Assembly (NCBI GenBank): GCA_027405735.1
Contig: JAPEHQ010000001.1
Location: forward strand, 3,844,001 to 3,908,000
Length of the DNA: 64,000 nucleotides
DNA from: Mucor racemosus
Lineage: Eukaryota; Mucoromycota; Mucoromycetes; Mucorales; Mucoraceae
Direction of reading: 5' to 3'
Numbering within the stretch: the stretch's first letter is position 1; each line of letters starts with the position of its first letter. The notes beneath the pieces were generated by a model. The model made no database searches, had not been told where the DNA came from, and saw nothing but the letters and a program-made list of their open reading frames with translations. Below, piece by piece: positions 34,208 through 46,766 of this stretch. Position numbers and translations under genes: made by a program.

Positions 34208-34812
34208 ATGCCCTCTTTAACATCACTTTTATTCAATCATAATCAAAATAATAATAACAATAAGCAACAAGAACATTTGTGTTGTTCATGCGGATGTCAT
34301 CATCATCAACAACACCACGCCAACAACATTTCAGAAGAAACATCTACTATTATATTGTCACCTACAAGATGGTTTCCTCGTATACGTCGTAGATCTTCAT
34401 CTGCTTCATCATGTACATCTTTATTTGAAGAAAATAGTACAAGCAGTGCAAACAGTAGTAGAAGAGCATCAGCAGAATATATACATGAAATTGAAGACAA
34501 ACAAATTGATGAATTTGAAGTTTCATACAGATTAGCAGTAGATGAGGTACTTTATATTTTGCAATGTCAATTAGAATCGATATTAACTCTTTTCTACAGA
34601 TGGCTTATGCTATTGAATCTCAAGGTTCCATTTATTACAGCGGTGATTTGATAACGACTACAGAAGCAGTGAATAACTGTTTGGATCGTTTTCAACAACT
34701 AATGTTGACATTACATTCAGATCGATCTCACAAATTTCAGCAAGAATGGACTGATATTTTATTCGAACTTCGATCACGTCTAGATTCATTACCATTTGAT
34801 TCCTCAGAATAA
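34208..34812 (+). CDS. Unknown small protein with Cys/His-rich N terminus
   Basis: I do not recognise this gene. Two exons (34208-34546, 34600-34812) give 183 residues. A clean 53-nt intron with a CTTTTCTACAG acceptor restores a single frame. The N terminus is Asn/Gln-rich and then CCSCGCHHHQQHH, a possible metal-binding patch. Next comes a basic SPTRWFPRIRRRSSSASS stretch that looks like a phosphorylation or localisation region. The C-terminal half is acidic and helical (DEFEVSYRLAVDE, AVNNCLDRFQQLMLTLH, FELRSRLDSL). No signal peptide or membrane segment. Coding is supported by the intron and the amphipathic C-terminal helices. Confidence 0.6.
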
Positions 34813-35568
34813 TCAAATCTCTATATATTCTCTTATGAAAATTAAGCTTTTGTTTATTTATTTACTACGTTGGTGGAAAAAAAAAATATCCCCTTAAAAA
34901 AACATCAAGTAAACAACAAGACTTCTATGCAAAAAAAAAATTTCTTTTTAGTATTATTATAACCCGCAGCAAAAAAGACTTCTATATACCACCATCAATT
35001 CTATACGCAAAAAAAAATATTTGATATTTAACTTTGGACATTTCAATATTATTTATTTGAATATTTATATACATATTATTATAAAAATTATACCAATCTT
35101 ACATTTTCTTATGAACACATTTTCTTTTTCTATTTAATAAAACCAAATTACCATTCAAAATCATATTAAAATGAAACAAACTAATTGGGATTTCAGTAAC
35201 ATTGCCTTTTTTTGAAACAAATGTTGTCAATCATATTGTTTTACTGATGAATTGAATGAAACAATTGCTGTTCTGGCTGATCGAAATACATTTATTTATC
35301 TCAAGATTCCATGTCTTGAACATTCGGGTATTCTGTTTTAAGTAATGTACTATGAGTCCAAGAGAACGATATATGAGAGATAAATCGGATGTTCCGTAAA
35401 AAGTAACACAACCCCATGATTCTCCTCCCTCCTCCTCCTTCTCCCCCCCCCCTTCCCTTCCGCTTCTCTTCACTCTCTCCTCCCTTTCTCCCCGAATATG
35501 TGGTTCGTATAAAATACATGTCAAAAGTGATAAATAAAAATAGTTTATTACAAATAGCTTGCATAATT
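34813..35568. other. Convergent intergenic DNA with polypyrimidine tract
   Basis: AT-rich except for a C/T-only block at about 35420-35493, the reverse of a polypurine mirror-like tract that could form triplex DNA. Overlapping minus-strand frames through it are low-complexity artefacts. Confidence 0.55.
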
Positions 35569-37240
35569 TTAAAAATGTCTAGGTTGCTTCTCAGCGTCTA
35601 TATGAATAATCACTTCTTGAACATGACTGCAATGTTGTTTGATAGCTAATCTAACTTTTTGTTCAATTTCATGAGCTTTCGTTATAGATAATTGAGGATT
35701 TAATTGAATAACTAGATCCAAATGATGAAATGGTCCGAATTTACGACCACGAATAGAATAGAAATCAAGTAAATTAACGTCTTTATTCTATCAATACTTA
35801 TATTAGTAACTCCTTTATTTATATATATATATATATATATCATATTTGCAGATAAGTTTGTACCTTGACGGAGGCAATGATTGATTTAATTTCGTCTAGT
35901 TCAGTCTCGCTAATACTTTTATCAAGTAATTCTCTTGTAGATTGTCGCATAATGTCTATCCCGCTTTTAAATATCATACCTGAAACTATCATACCTCCCA
36001 ATGGATCAAAAATAGGCATTCCGGCATATGAGCCTCCTATCGCTACAAGGGCAACAAAACTAGAATAAGCATCTGACCGATGATGCCTATTTATTTGAAT
36101 TTTCAAAATATGTTAATGTGTCAAATTGTGTTTCCCAATTGCTATTTATATACCATGCATTTGCAACTAATACGTCACTACGTTCACTTTGACCCACTTT
36201 GAGAGCTAATAATTATATAAGAAAGGGGTAAGTACATTATACGTACATTAAGTAACCTATATTCAGCCACAACACTTGCAGAAATATATTTACTTATACG
36301 ATACAGCCACTCCTTGATGGCAACACTTGCTAACGCAAACCAAGCAGCATTGGGGTCTAATATATTTTGTTGTTGGCTTGAATTATCGGATGTAGTTGTC
36401 ACCGCCGATGCTACTGTATCACTTAGGGACTGAGCAGCTTGACTATGATGCTGGCTCCATATATCTAGAAGCAAATCAAATGAATGTATACCAATACCGA
36501 TACTCCCCGCCACCAATATAGCCGAAACGGATAAAGATCCTACCGTTTCGTATTTACCTAAATAGTTTTAATTTTTGAGATATCAAGCAAATCACAAGAT
36601 AAAATGCAATTTTACCATAGCCATATGGAAATATATTATCTGGCACTTTTCTTGACATCTTAAATGTATATAAAGTTACAAAATCACTTAGAAGATCTGA
36701 TAACAAATTAGTGGTATTGTTAGATTGTGCAACATGACATTTACATTACCACTAAATGAATGAGATGCATCCGCTAATAAAGCAGCAGAATTCATGAACC
36801 TAAAGAATTGCTAATCAATGGTCTGCTAAATAATTAAATTTATGATTTTATCTACCAGCCTGCGACTCCTTTTGATACTGTCAATCCAACATTGGAAACG
36901 AATCCGATCCAGGTAACCTGCATTCCTTTTTTACCTATATGCATGCAGTCATTATAAGATTATTGACGAAAATCAAATTGATAATTCAAATCTTACTTGA
37001 ATGCTCCAACATGGAAGCGAAATCATCAGCATGAATATGGCTGTGTGGTTGTTCCGTTCTGATAAATCGACTTGTTTGAAATTGAATAGGATATTTGATA
37101 GGTCTACATTTATGTAACGAAGGTAAAACAACGTTCATATATTGACGTCTTTTCGATATTATTGTTGATCTTGATATTGAGTATACTGCCGAGCTATTGC
37201 CCTGGATTAAAGCAGATGATCTCCACATGATTATTAGCAA
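35569..37240 (-). CDS. Cation diffusion facilitator, mitochondrial Mmt-like
   Basis: Predicted divalent-metal/proton antiporter. Eight exons, high to low: 37240-36997, 36934-36856, 36799-36750, 36696-36616, 36557-36294, 36205-36154, 36086-35864, 35787-35569 (403 residues). The first about 75 residues are basic and Ser/Arg-rich (SRSTIISKRRQY), like a mitochondrial targeting sequence, and contain a possible HSHIH metal patch. Membrane helices follow, with metal sites in helix 2 (LADASHSFSD, an HxxxD motif) and helix 5 (WHHRSDAYSS, HxxxD), and the family segment FDPLGGMIVSGMI. The C-terminal cytoplasmic domain (GRKFGPFHHLDLVIQL) is complete. The leader and sequence style fit yeast Mmt1/2 (mitochondrial iron export). 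HxxxD at both sites leaves zinc possible. Confidence 0.9.
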
Positions 37241-37965
37241 GGAAAAGAAGGTATATTTTGTTTTGGTTTTTGGAATCTATTAAATATTGAACAGTCCCCC
37301 AGCTTCTTTTTTTTATCAGATCTTTTCCAGGTACAGTTCTGCCAATTATGATTGATAATAATCATATTTCTTTGATTGGATATGACCAGTCTGTGCTACA
37401 TGAACTAATGTCAGATAGATTATGGTTCATTAAGGAGTTCATTTAAAACTAACAACATAGCCTTGTAAATTCTTTTAATCTGAATGGTAAAGCTATTTGG
37501 CATCAATCTGATAATAACTGAAATTATTATCTGTTACACAAGGTTTTACATTACTGCTTTAAGTAAACAAACATTTTTTGAAATACCTGATTTCTCGTAG
37601 TAGGTAGATATATCTAGGGTCTGATTGTTGTTAAAAGATGTTGATACAATATCTTAAATCACTGACACATAGACACATAATATGTCACACCTGACTTTGC
37701 AATCTTAAATGCTCGCTATGCAAGTTAAATAATGCAATTGTATTTGTCCACGTAGAGTAAACACTAATATGTGTCCAGTTTTTTGGGAACCGAAGACAAA
37801 GTACCTCTGAAAGGGCCCACATCTCATAGAGAGGGTGGTTTCAAACAATAAAATGTGAGTAATTCATTGTTTGGGTTTCAACCTATCCAACGAGGTTCGT
37901 AACATCTACATACGTATTGAACCAATTGAGCTCAGGCTCCTAGCCACTTGAAAATACGCAATCCA
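37241..37965. other. Intergenic DNA bordering the repeat region
   Basis: Upstream DNA of the transporter gene. Toward the right edge, on the minus strand, lies a tRNA-like pair of boxes: A-box-like TGAGCTCAATTGGTT (37934-37920) and B-box-like GGTTGAAACCC (37883-37873). No matching acceptor stem is present, so this is not called as a tRNA gene. Confidence 0.4.
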
Positions 37966-39701
37966 TTATGCTACCTATCCCTAAATTTATTTTATATCTC
38001 ACGAAAGACTCAAAAACGCGTAAAATTCACTGCTTTTCCCTTGAAAACTGGGTCTCACTTTTCATCCCTGCTCTACTTTTTTTTTCACTAAATAACACCA
38101 GGAAAACATTATATGCCAATGTACCTGAGATGTTCAGCTTTAATCCAAAAACAAGTATCCGGAAATATCCTACTTTTTGCAGGTGGTATTAATTTTTCAG
38201 TGCTAATGTTTCAGATTTTTTACGCGTATTTCACTGCTAATGGATTGAAAACTTTGAGGCTTCATATCTCCAGAAAACATTAAGCTATACTAACACTTTT
38301 TAATAATAAAACTTGTTTTAAAGTGCTCTATAACATATCTCAATATAAAAAAAATCGGAGCACTTTTATTTTTTTTTCATTTTTTTTGACATTTCTATAG
38401 TCGATTTCGAAATACTGGCTACATTGAGCAACATTCTTTTTACATTCATGTCATTAAGCTCGTTAAGCTCTCTCTGACACAATTTAGAGTTTTTTAAAAT
38501 ATTGATTTTTTGTGGAGATATCCTTAAAAATGTGTACAAAAAGATACTTTCATTTCTTGCATCCATTTTTCCCTTATATACCCTCATCCCAAATTCTGAA
38601 ACTGAAAAAAAAATCCGAAAAAGTCTCGTTTTCTCTATGAAAAATGCAGATAGAAGGTTTAGCAATAACTCAATCGATAGATAATAATTTTTTACATTAT
38701 ATCCATTATTTATATTTGGAATATATTTATAAAAAGTGATGCGTATCGTCAAAAAACCTCCAAAATTCCAGTCGTATTTTACCCAAAATTTAACGTGAAA
38801 CATGTGTTTGATTTTTATTTAGGCAGATGCAGGATCCAAAACTGTACAAAAACTATTTAATGCACTAGGTAGACTTAATTTGCAGTTCATGAGCATTTAA
38901 ACAATTTTGTGTTTTGGATGATTTTTCGATAATTTTTTGCAAATCAAATTTTGAGCTCAGTTGGAACAGATTGTAGGCTGTAATGCAAATTATTATTTTG
39001 ATTTTCTCTATCAAAATTCAATAGTTTTCGTTCGAATAAAAAATACAGAGTAGCTTACAACTGGATCTATCTTAGGAATACAAAAAACTAATATCTCAAT
39101 TATGGAGTTTAAATTGTACCATTAATTTTAAATCAATTTCAAGTGAATGTTAAGGCGATATTAGGTTAACGTTATGTCAATGTACTAACATTATGGTATT
39201 AACCCTTTTATTTTGGGACAGATGCCAATAGCCATGAAGCTAAAGTATGTTTCTTTTTAAAATTTGAGAGAAATAAGCTCAATATTAGGTGAGAAAATTC
39301 GAAACCTTTCTGAGAACCATCTAAAGCCTATTTTTCACAACCGTAGAAACCCGACAACAAAAACCTCTAACTCGATGAATTTTGAACCTAATAATTTTCA
39401 ATTTTACATGATAGTAGGTACACATGTTTCACAAAATTGTCTCGAATGGCAATTTCAACAAGCTACTGTGTGTTGAGAAAATTATCGACAAAGTGCGCCT
39501 ATAATTTGCTGCGCGTTTTTATTTAAACCAATGTGAAATTTGTTTTCAATGAATAGAACCCCAAATAAGCCCTAATTCCACAGAAAAAAATAGTGTTACT
39601 GTATATCTGCTGGTAAATAAATTCTCCAAGTTTCAGCTCCCATGGGTTATTGGTTATTGTGTATCCTGTAAATTTTCTTAAAAAAAACGTTTATTACCTG
39701 C
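37965..39701. repeat. X repeat, unit 1 (left array)
   Basis: First of three same-orientation copies of an unclassified repeat, here called X. It begins near CATTATGCTACC and contains CACTTTTCATCCCTGCTCT, ACGCGTATTTCACTGCTAAT, and a minus-strand frame from 38803 to 38366 (FSVSEFGMRVYKGKMDAR, then FLYTFLRISP, KINILKN, RELNELND). The tail continues to the LTR insertion at 39702 and resumes after it. With the LTR removed, the next unit starts about 1.86 kb downstream, so units 1 and 2 look tandem. Confidence 0.8.
38366..38803 (-). other. Conserved ORF of unknown function in X unit 1
   Basis: 145-residue frame whose C-terminal about 105 residues are shared with frames in X unit 2 (41059-40760), unit 3 (45247-44990) and the right arm (56614-57069, 60890-61189). 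The conserved core is GMRVYKGK-DAR, FLYTFLRISP-KINILKN, RELNEL and a Lys-rich end. Nothing in it matches a family I know. It could be a decayed exon of a transposon protein. Confidence 0.4.
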
Positions 39702-40222
39702 TGTTGTATTCCACCTACTAGTATCATACGTTATCACCTTCTACAGTATCAATACATCTTACAATCTATTGACTACGACATGTATTGAAGTGCAAGTCTT
39801 GATATCGGATATAAGAAACTCCTAGCGTGCCAAGTTTAATCTAGTAATTAACAAGAACGCTTGGGCCTCAATTATGACACCACATTATTTCATCCCAGCA
39901 GTTAACCAATCAAGTAGCTATCAAATCAACATCCAAGCATATTTAGCGCAGCATTGAAACAAGACAACTCACAAGCTCTGCGAGAACGGTTAAATTATGA
40001 TTGATCCATTTCAATCTATAGATTACTATCAAACAGGTCCAATGGTTCAATAGTGCCTTAAATTACATCTCAATGTCAAATCAATATAAAAGGCCATACT
40101 TTTATATCTAAATAAACGATATCTTGTTTTTATTATACAGTTGAAGAACTGATTAATCACTCATTCTTTTATAATTGTATTCTTTTTTAAGTACTATTTA
40201 TCAATCCTGAAAATATACGACA
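39702..40222 (+). mobile_element. Solo LTR with 5-bp target duplication
   Basis: A 521-bp element begins TGTTGTATTCC and ends ATATACGACA (TG..CA with matching ends TGTTGTAT/ATACGACA). It is flanked on both sides by CCTGC (39697-39701 and 40223-40227). Internally it carries TATAAAAGG at 40085-40093 and AATAAA-type signals, as expected for an LTR promoter and polyadenylation region. The right inverted-repeat arm (about 55665) keeps the same flanking DNA uninterrupted, with a single CCTGC. That proves insertion followed by LTR-LTR recombination, or loss. Confidence 0.85.
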
Positions 40223-41719
40223 CCTGCTATTTACATCTACTAAGAAGGGCAGTAAGCAGACTCGTCCTCGATGAATTATTATAGAATGAAGTGAGCTCCC
40301 ATTGCAATGAATATATATCTTAGACATTTTTAATTAGATATAAATTGGTTACATTATGCTACCTGTTTCCAAATTTACATTGTAGCACATAAAAGTCTTA
40401 GAAAACGCGTAAAATACACACTTTTCCCTTGAAAACTGGGTCTCACTTTTCATCCCTGCTCTATTTTTTTTTTTACATTAAATAACACCAAAATAAAATT
40501 ATGTGCCAGTGTACCTGAGATGTTCAGCTTTAATCCAAAAATAAGTATCCGGAAATATCCTACTTTTTGCAGGTGGTATTAATTTTTCAGTGCTAAGGTT
40601 TCAGATTTTTTACGCGTATTTCACTGCTAATGGATTGAAAACTTTGAGGCTTCATATCTCTAGAAATAATTAAGCTATACTACCACTTTTTAATAATAAA
40701 ATTTACTTGCTTTAAAGTGCTTTATAACATATTTCAATATAAAAAAATTCAGAGCACTTTTATTTTTTTTTCATTTTTTTAGGCATTTCTATAGTAGATT
40801 TCAAAATATTGGTTAAACTGAGCAACATTTTTTTTGCATTTATGGCATCCAGCTCGTTGAGCTCTCTCAGATCCAATTTAGGGTTTTTCAAAATATTGAT
40901 TTTTCGTGGAGATATCCTCAAAAATGTGTACAAAAAGGTAACTCCATTTCTGGCGTCGATTTTCCCCTTGTATACCCTCATCCCGAATTCGGAAACAGAA
41001 AAAAATTTGGACAAAAATGTTGCTTCCTCTACGAATAATGCAACTAGAAAATTTTGCAATAGCTCGATCGATAGATAATTTTTTTGCGCATCATTTCGGT
41101 TTATTATATTTTAAATATGCTTATAAAAAGTGATGCGTATCTTCAAAAAACTTCCACAATTTCAATTGTATTTTGCGCAAAATTTTACGTGAAATTTTTT
41201 TTCAAATTTTATATAGATGGATGCAGAATTTAAAACTGTACAAAAACCATTTAATACACTAGGTTAATTTACTTTGCAATTCACGAGCTTTAAAAGGATT
41301 TTGTTTTTTTCATCATTTTTCGTCCATTTTTTAAAATAAATTTTGGAAGCCAGTTATGATAGGTTTCAAGCTGTGGTAAAAGCTATTATTTTGGTTATCT
41401 CGATGAAAAATCAATATTTTTTGCTAAAACAAAAAATACAGAGTAGCAATCAATTAGATCTCTCTTGTGAATACAGAAATTAAGCCCTGGATAATGAATT
41501 TTAAGTTTTACAAAATAATAAACTAATGTTTACAACTGCAGAAAACAAAGAAAAAAATTCCCATCCCTGTGAAAATTGATCCTATTAATCTCCAATTATA
41601 CATGATGGTAGATTTAAATACATCCTGCATAAAAATTTATATTTCTACTTTCACAAATCATTATGAATTGAGAAAACCATCAGCAAAACATGATATTTCT
41701 GTCCAATAAAACCACCTGC
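40223..41719. repeat. X repeat, unit 2
   Basis: Second X copy. From roughly 40720 rightward it belongs to the near-identical inverted arm (reverse complement at about 61230 downward). Minus-strand ORF 41059-40760 (99 residues) is the unit 2 version of the X frame. Its right part (ACAACTGCAGAAAACAAAG onward) matches the right part of unit 3 but not of unit 1, so two subtypes of X tail exist. Confidence 0.8.
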
Positions 41720-42259
41720 TGTGTCCTATATTTTCATGGTTGATAAATAATACTTAAAAAAAAGAATACAATTAAAGGAGAATGAGTAATGAACCGGTTC
41801 TTCAATTGTATAATAAAAACAAGATATCGTTTATTTAGATATAAAAGTATGGCCTTTTACTGTATACTGATTTAATATTGAGATTCTGAGATGTAAATTC
41901 AAAGCACGATTGAACCATTAGATCTGTTTGATAGTAATCTATAGATTGAAATGGATCAATCATAATTTAACCGTTCTCGCAGAGCTTGTGAGTTGTCTTG
42001 TTTCAATGCTGCGATTGCGCTTGGATGTTAATTTGATAGCTACTTGATTGATTAACCGCTGCGATGAAATAATACAGTGCCATAATTGAGGTCCAAGCGT
42101 TCTTGTTAATTGCTGCTGGATATACTTAGTACGCTAAGAGTTTCTTATTTATAATATCCGATATCAATACTACTGTGCACTAATACATGTTATAGTCAAT
42201 AGATAGTAAAATGTATTGACACTGTAGAAAGTAATAAAGTATGGTATTTGGTGGCAGCA
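41720..42259 (-). mobile_element. Solo LTR-like element, second copy
   Basis: 540-bp reverse-orientation homologue of the LTR at 39702-40222. It reads TGTGTCC at its left edge and GGCAGCA at its right edge (TG..CA on the minus strand). No target duplication is visible at these edges. Its left flank (AATAAAACCACCT) is shared with the copy at 46.2 kb, so this insertion predates duplication of that X tail. Confidence 0.7.
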
Positions 42260-44520
42260 TATAACATGCATAATTGCAGTAAATTACGATGTTAATTTAC
42301 TAAAATAAAAAAAATATAAAAACAAAAGCAGTAGAAATACAATTATAATCAGCTAAAGTTTTTATTACAAAAGATTTCTCAAGAGTTAAAATAATTGAAA
42401 AGTATGAGGGTATTTATAGTGATTTGGAGAACTTGGATACCATCAGGCTTGAATGGATGTATATTTAGTAATCTTCCAGTTTTGAGTACATTGTTATTGA
42501 TTTGATATTTTAAGGGGTAAACTGTATAGAGCATTGACCATAAGGGATTGTATGTCAAGTGTGACAATATCGACCTTTGGGAAATGGTTGTTTTTGTTTA
42601 TTTCTGTTATATCTATTTTATGTAACCTTGATTTTTAAGGGGTAGTTTTTATATGCTTGAATCTTATTTATATTGATAGTGCAACTACGATATAGATGAG
42701 TAGTTGACTAAATTGATATCTTTGTTTATTATCATTATTGATTTGGATAGAATCCTGTTTTGATATATATGTCATTTGTGTAATTGATTGCGCCGTGATC
42801 AAGGGTGCTATCATCTACACGACATGTATGGTTCAAAAAGGGTATTTCATATTTTTAGCATGCGTTTGTTATTGTGTTCAATTGAAGCGTTTGTTTATTA
42901 TCGTTGTTCACATTTCAAGTGGCATCATATTTTATGAGCGACACTTGAAATTTAGGTTGTTTTATTTTTATCAAGCGTTTTTAGTATGTAATTCCACTGC
43001 AATAATGATAAATAATAAATTGACGGAAACTACATACCTTTGGGCATTATTCTTAAGATTTTACATATAAAGTGTTTCTTGAGTGAAGAGTGATATGCCT
43101 TTAATAGCATTGTTCATGCAGTAATAATTATCCTGAAGTCCATTATTAAGAATAAATTAAATTTGGTAACAAACCGATTTCTAACTGATGATGGCTGAAG
43201 CAGGAACTGATAGAAATTCAAATATAATTAACGATGTTATTCGCTGAGCTCTTTTCAAGTCTTCTTTCTGAAGAATGACTAAAGATGTTCCATTACATGT
43301 GCCTTTATGTTACAATTAGTAATACTCTATTTGTTACTTACTGGATGAAAACCAAAATTAAAATATACAGACAGTAGTAGGCCTACAATACAGTTTACAT
43401 GATTAAATTATTGCGTACAGAATGTCTCTCTCTTGTGCTTCTGAAATAAGATATTCATAAAGAAAATGGATTTTCGAAATAGCACTAAAAATACTGGAGT
43501 AGAGAAGAGAAGACAGCAATTATTGGTAGTCTTTTGAAAGCTGTGCATTGAAATGTGAAACGAAAAAAAAGGTGAGAGGGTAATTAGTTGCAGTTCTAGC
43601 CCGACAAACACAAGTTCCAAAGAAAATCTGTTTACAAGAGTTTCGAACCCATAACCTCTCCGTTTGAACTAGTTGTAAAGCACATAGTTCTAGCAATTAG
43701 GACAAACGTCCCCTATATGTTTGCTTTTTTTAATAGCCATCCTTCTACTTGTCTGTTATTTGTTTTTCTCGATTTGTGCAATATTTGATCATACTTTTTT
43801 TTCTTTGGTATAAATGTATAAATACTGCTATTTGCTGAATATCAGCGGCAATTTGGTTTACAAAAAAATCTTTATTCCTGACCAAAGTATAAAGAAAACC
43901 CTGTTATTTTTGCCTTATATCATGTAATTATGCTACGTACAATAATGCAACAGCTGACTTTATTTCACTAGAAAATATAATTGAAATTTCCGGTGAGTAT
44001 ATAATAATCGATAGATGCAAAATAGCGCTACGTATATGTGTATACAAAAATTTAAAAGTAGATACAACAACGCGTATACAGTATATACATATACTATACA
44101 GTAACAAAAATTTTATAATCTATAAAAGTACCGCCATCAATGTTGAAAATACCAGATCTCGTCCGATTTCCACAGGAAAACAATATCTGTTAATACAGTA
44201 TATATAATATGAAATGATTTTTAAATTTTTTCTATGTAGAAGCTAAACAATCACACTGTATGATATTTGTGTAATTATTTTTCTTACTAATTAATCAATA
44301 AAAAAAATTACAATTTATTTTATTTGTTCTGTCCTTCACGACCTATTTTGACTTGCTGTAGTACACAAAAAACTACGCTCGATAAGTTAAAATGAATTGT
44401 AATATTAAATTTGAATTTTCAAAAAAAAATGTCATAGTTTCAATCTTCAAAATCGGAGTATGTCTTCTTTCTATAACTAACCTCATAATAAAAATTTTTT
44501 AGGATATACCTCAGAGACCG
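42260..44520. other. Unique core of the inverted repeat, no gene assigned
   Basis: Frames of 62-110 residues (for example 42738-43070 plus, 43408-43620 minus) are preserved between the two arms simply because the arms are nearly identical. None resembles a known protein. 42891-43008 is shared with 2137-2255. A tRNA-like segment with a B-box-like GGGTTCGAAAC lies on the minus strand at about 43639-43702. Confidence 0.5.
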
Positions 44521-46218
44521 CAAAATAGATATGCATTAGTTGCATTATGCTAGCTATTCCTGAATCTATGTTATATCTTATGAAAGGCTCAAAAACACGT
44601 AAAATCTACTGCTTTTTCCTTGAAAAATGGGTCTCACTTTTCATCCCTGCTCTATTTTTTGTTTCACTAAATAACACCAAAATAAAATTATATGCCGATG
44701 TACCTGAGATGTTCAGCTTTAATTCAAAAATAAGTATCTAAAAATATCCTACTTTTTGCAGTTGGCATTACTTTTTCAATGCTAATGTTTCAGATTTTTT
44801 ACGCGTATTTCACTGCTAATGGATTGAAAACTTTGAGGCTTCATATCTCCAGAAAAAATTAAGTTATACTAACACTTTTTAATAATAAAACTTACTTGTT
44901 TTAAGTGCTCTATAACATATCTCAATATGAAAAAAATCGGAGCACTTTTTTTTTTTTTTCATTTTTTTGACATTTCTCTATAGTCGATTTCAAATATTGG
45001 CTACATTGAGCAACATTTTTTTTATATTTATGTCATTAAGCTCGTTAAGTTCTCTCTGACACAATTTAGAGTTTTTTAAAATATTGATTTTTCGTGGAGA
45101 TATCCTCAAAAATGTGTACAAAAAGATACCATGATTTCTAGCATCCATTTTTCCCTTATATACCCTCATCCCAAATTCTGAAACTAAAAAAAATTTCCAC
45201 AAAAATCTCGTTTTCTCTATGAAAAATGCAGATAGAACGTGCAGCAATAACTCGATCGATAGATAATAATTTTCTACATTATATTCATTATTTAATTTGA
45301 AATATATTTATAAAAAGTAATACGTATCTTCAAAAACTTTCAAAATTTTAATCGCATTTTACGCAAAATTTAATGTGAAATATTTATTTCAATTTTATTT
45401 CGATGGATGCAGAATTCAAAACTGTACAAAAACTATTTAATTCGCTAGGTCTACTTACTTTGTAGTTTATGAGCATTTAAACAATTTTGTGTTTTGGATG
45501 ATTTTTCGATAATTTTTGCAAATCAAATTTTGAGCTTAGTTGGAACAGATTGTAGGCTGTAATGCAAATTATTATTTTGATTTTCTCTATCAAAATTCAA
45601 TAGTTTTCGTTCGAATAAAAAATACAGAGTAGCTTACAACTGGATCTATCTTATGAATACAAAAAAAGTAATATCTCAATTATGAAGTTTAAATTGTACC
45701 ATCAATTTTAAATCGATTTTAAGTGAATGTTAGGGCAATCTTAGGTTAATGTTAGGTCAATGCACTTACATTCTGTAGTTTATGAGCATTTAAACGACTT
45801 TGTTTTTTGAATCATTTTTCATTCATTTCAACAAATAAATTTTGTAACCCCGTGATGATAGATTTTAAGCTGTGATACGAACTACTATTTTGATTATCTC
45901 GATGAAAAATCAATGTTTTTTGCTAAAACAAAAAATGCAGAGTAGCAATCAATTAGGTCTCTCTTGTGAATACAGAAATTACTCCCTGGATAATGAATTT
46001 TAAGTTTTACAAAATAATAAACTAATATTTACAACTGCAGAAAACAAAGAAAACCCCCTATCCTTGTGAATATGGATCCAATTAATCTCCAATTATACCT
46101 GATAATATATTAAATATATCTTGCATAAAAGTTTATACCTCTACTTTCACAAATGACTGTGAAGAATTGAGAAAAACATCAGCAAAACATGATATTTCTG
46201 TCTAATAAAACCACCTAT
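44520..46218. repeat. X repeat, unit 3
   Basis: Third same-orientation X copy, with minus-strand frame 45247-44990. The inverted arm extends in from the left and ends near 45.3 kb. Around 45.78 kb the sequence switches from the unit 1 type (TTAGGTCAATGCACTTACATT) to the unit 2 type of tail (TTTATGAGCATTTAAACGAC), so this copy looks recombinant. Confidence 0.75.
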
Positions 46219-46766
46219 TGTGCCTTATATTTTCTTTTTTGATAAATAATACTTAAAAAAGAATATAACTAAAAGATAATGAGTAATTAATCATTTCTTC
46301 AATTGTATAGTAAAAACAAGATATCGTTTATTTAGACATTAAAAGTATGACTTTTTACTGTATATTGATTTGATATTGAGATCCTGAGATGATGTAATTT
46401 AAGGCACTATTGAATCATTAGATCTGTTTGATAGTAATCTATGGATATAAATGGATCAATCATAATTTAACCATGCTTGCAGAGCTTATGAGTTGCCTTG
46501 TTTCAATGTTGCGTTAAATATGCTTGGATGTTGATTTGATAGCTATTTGATTAACTAACCGCTGGTATGAAATAATATGGTGACATAATTGAGGTCCAGA
46601 CGTTCTTGCTGATTGCTTCTGGATAATATACTTAGTACGCTAGGAGTTTCTTATATCCGATATCAAGACTTTGCAATTGAATATACAGTATGTTGTAGTC
46701 AATAGATTGTAAGATGTACTGATACTGCAGAAGATGATAACATATGGTACTTGGTGGTATACAACG
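46219..46766 (-). mobile_element. Solo LTR-like element, third copy
   Basis: 548-bp reverse-orientation homologue of the two LTR-like elements to the left, beginning TGTGCC on the plus strand and ending near ATACAACG (one edge base altered from TG..CA). More diverged than the others. Its left flank matches that of the 41.72-kb copy, and its right flank runs straight into the dispersed repeat shared with 1173. Confidence 0.65.

Larger units (their letters stand above)
40720..45300 (+). repeat. Long inverted repeat, left arm
   Basis: The reverse complement of this segment occurs at about 56650-61230. Paired landmarks sum to 101948-101950 throughout (for example 42379 with 59571, 43408 with 58541, 44547 with 57401), so there are almost no net indels over more than 4 kb. 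Only scattered substitutions were seen in the stretches compared. Identity falls off near 40.6-40.7 kb and beyond 45.34 kb, both inside X units. Confidence 0.92.

Noticed and set aside
42260..46218. Full LTR retrotransposon between the two minus-oriented LTR-like copies
   Set aside because: The DNA between them has no gag, protease, RT or integrase frame, no convincing primer-binding site and no matching target duplication. Independent solo LTRs plus duplication fit better.
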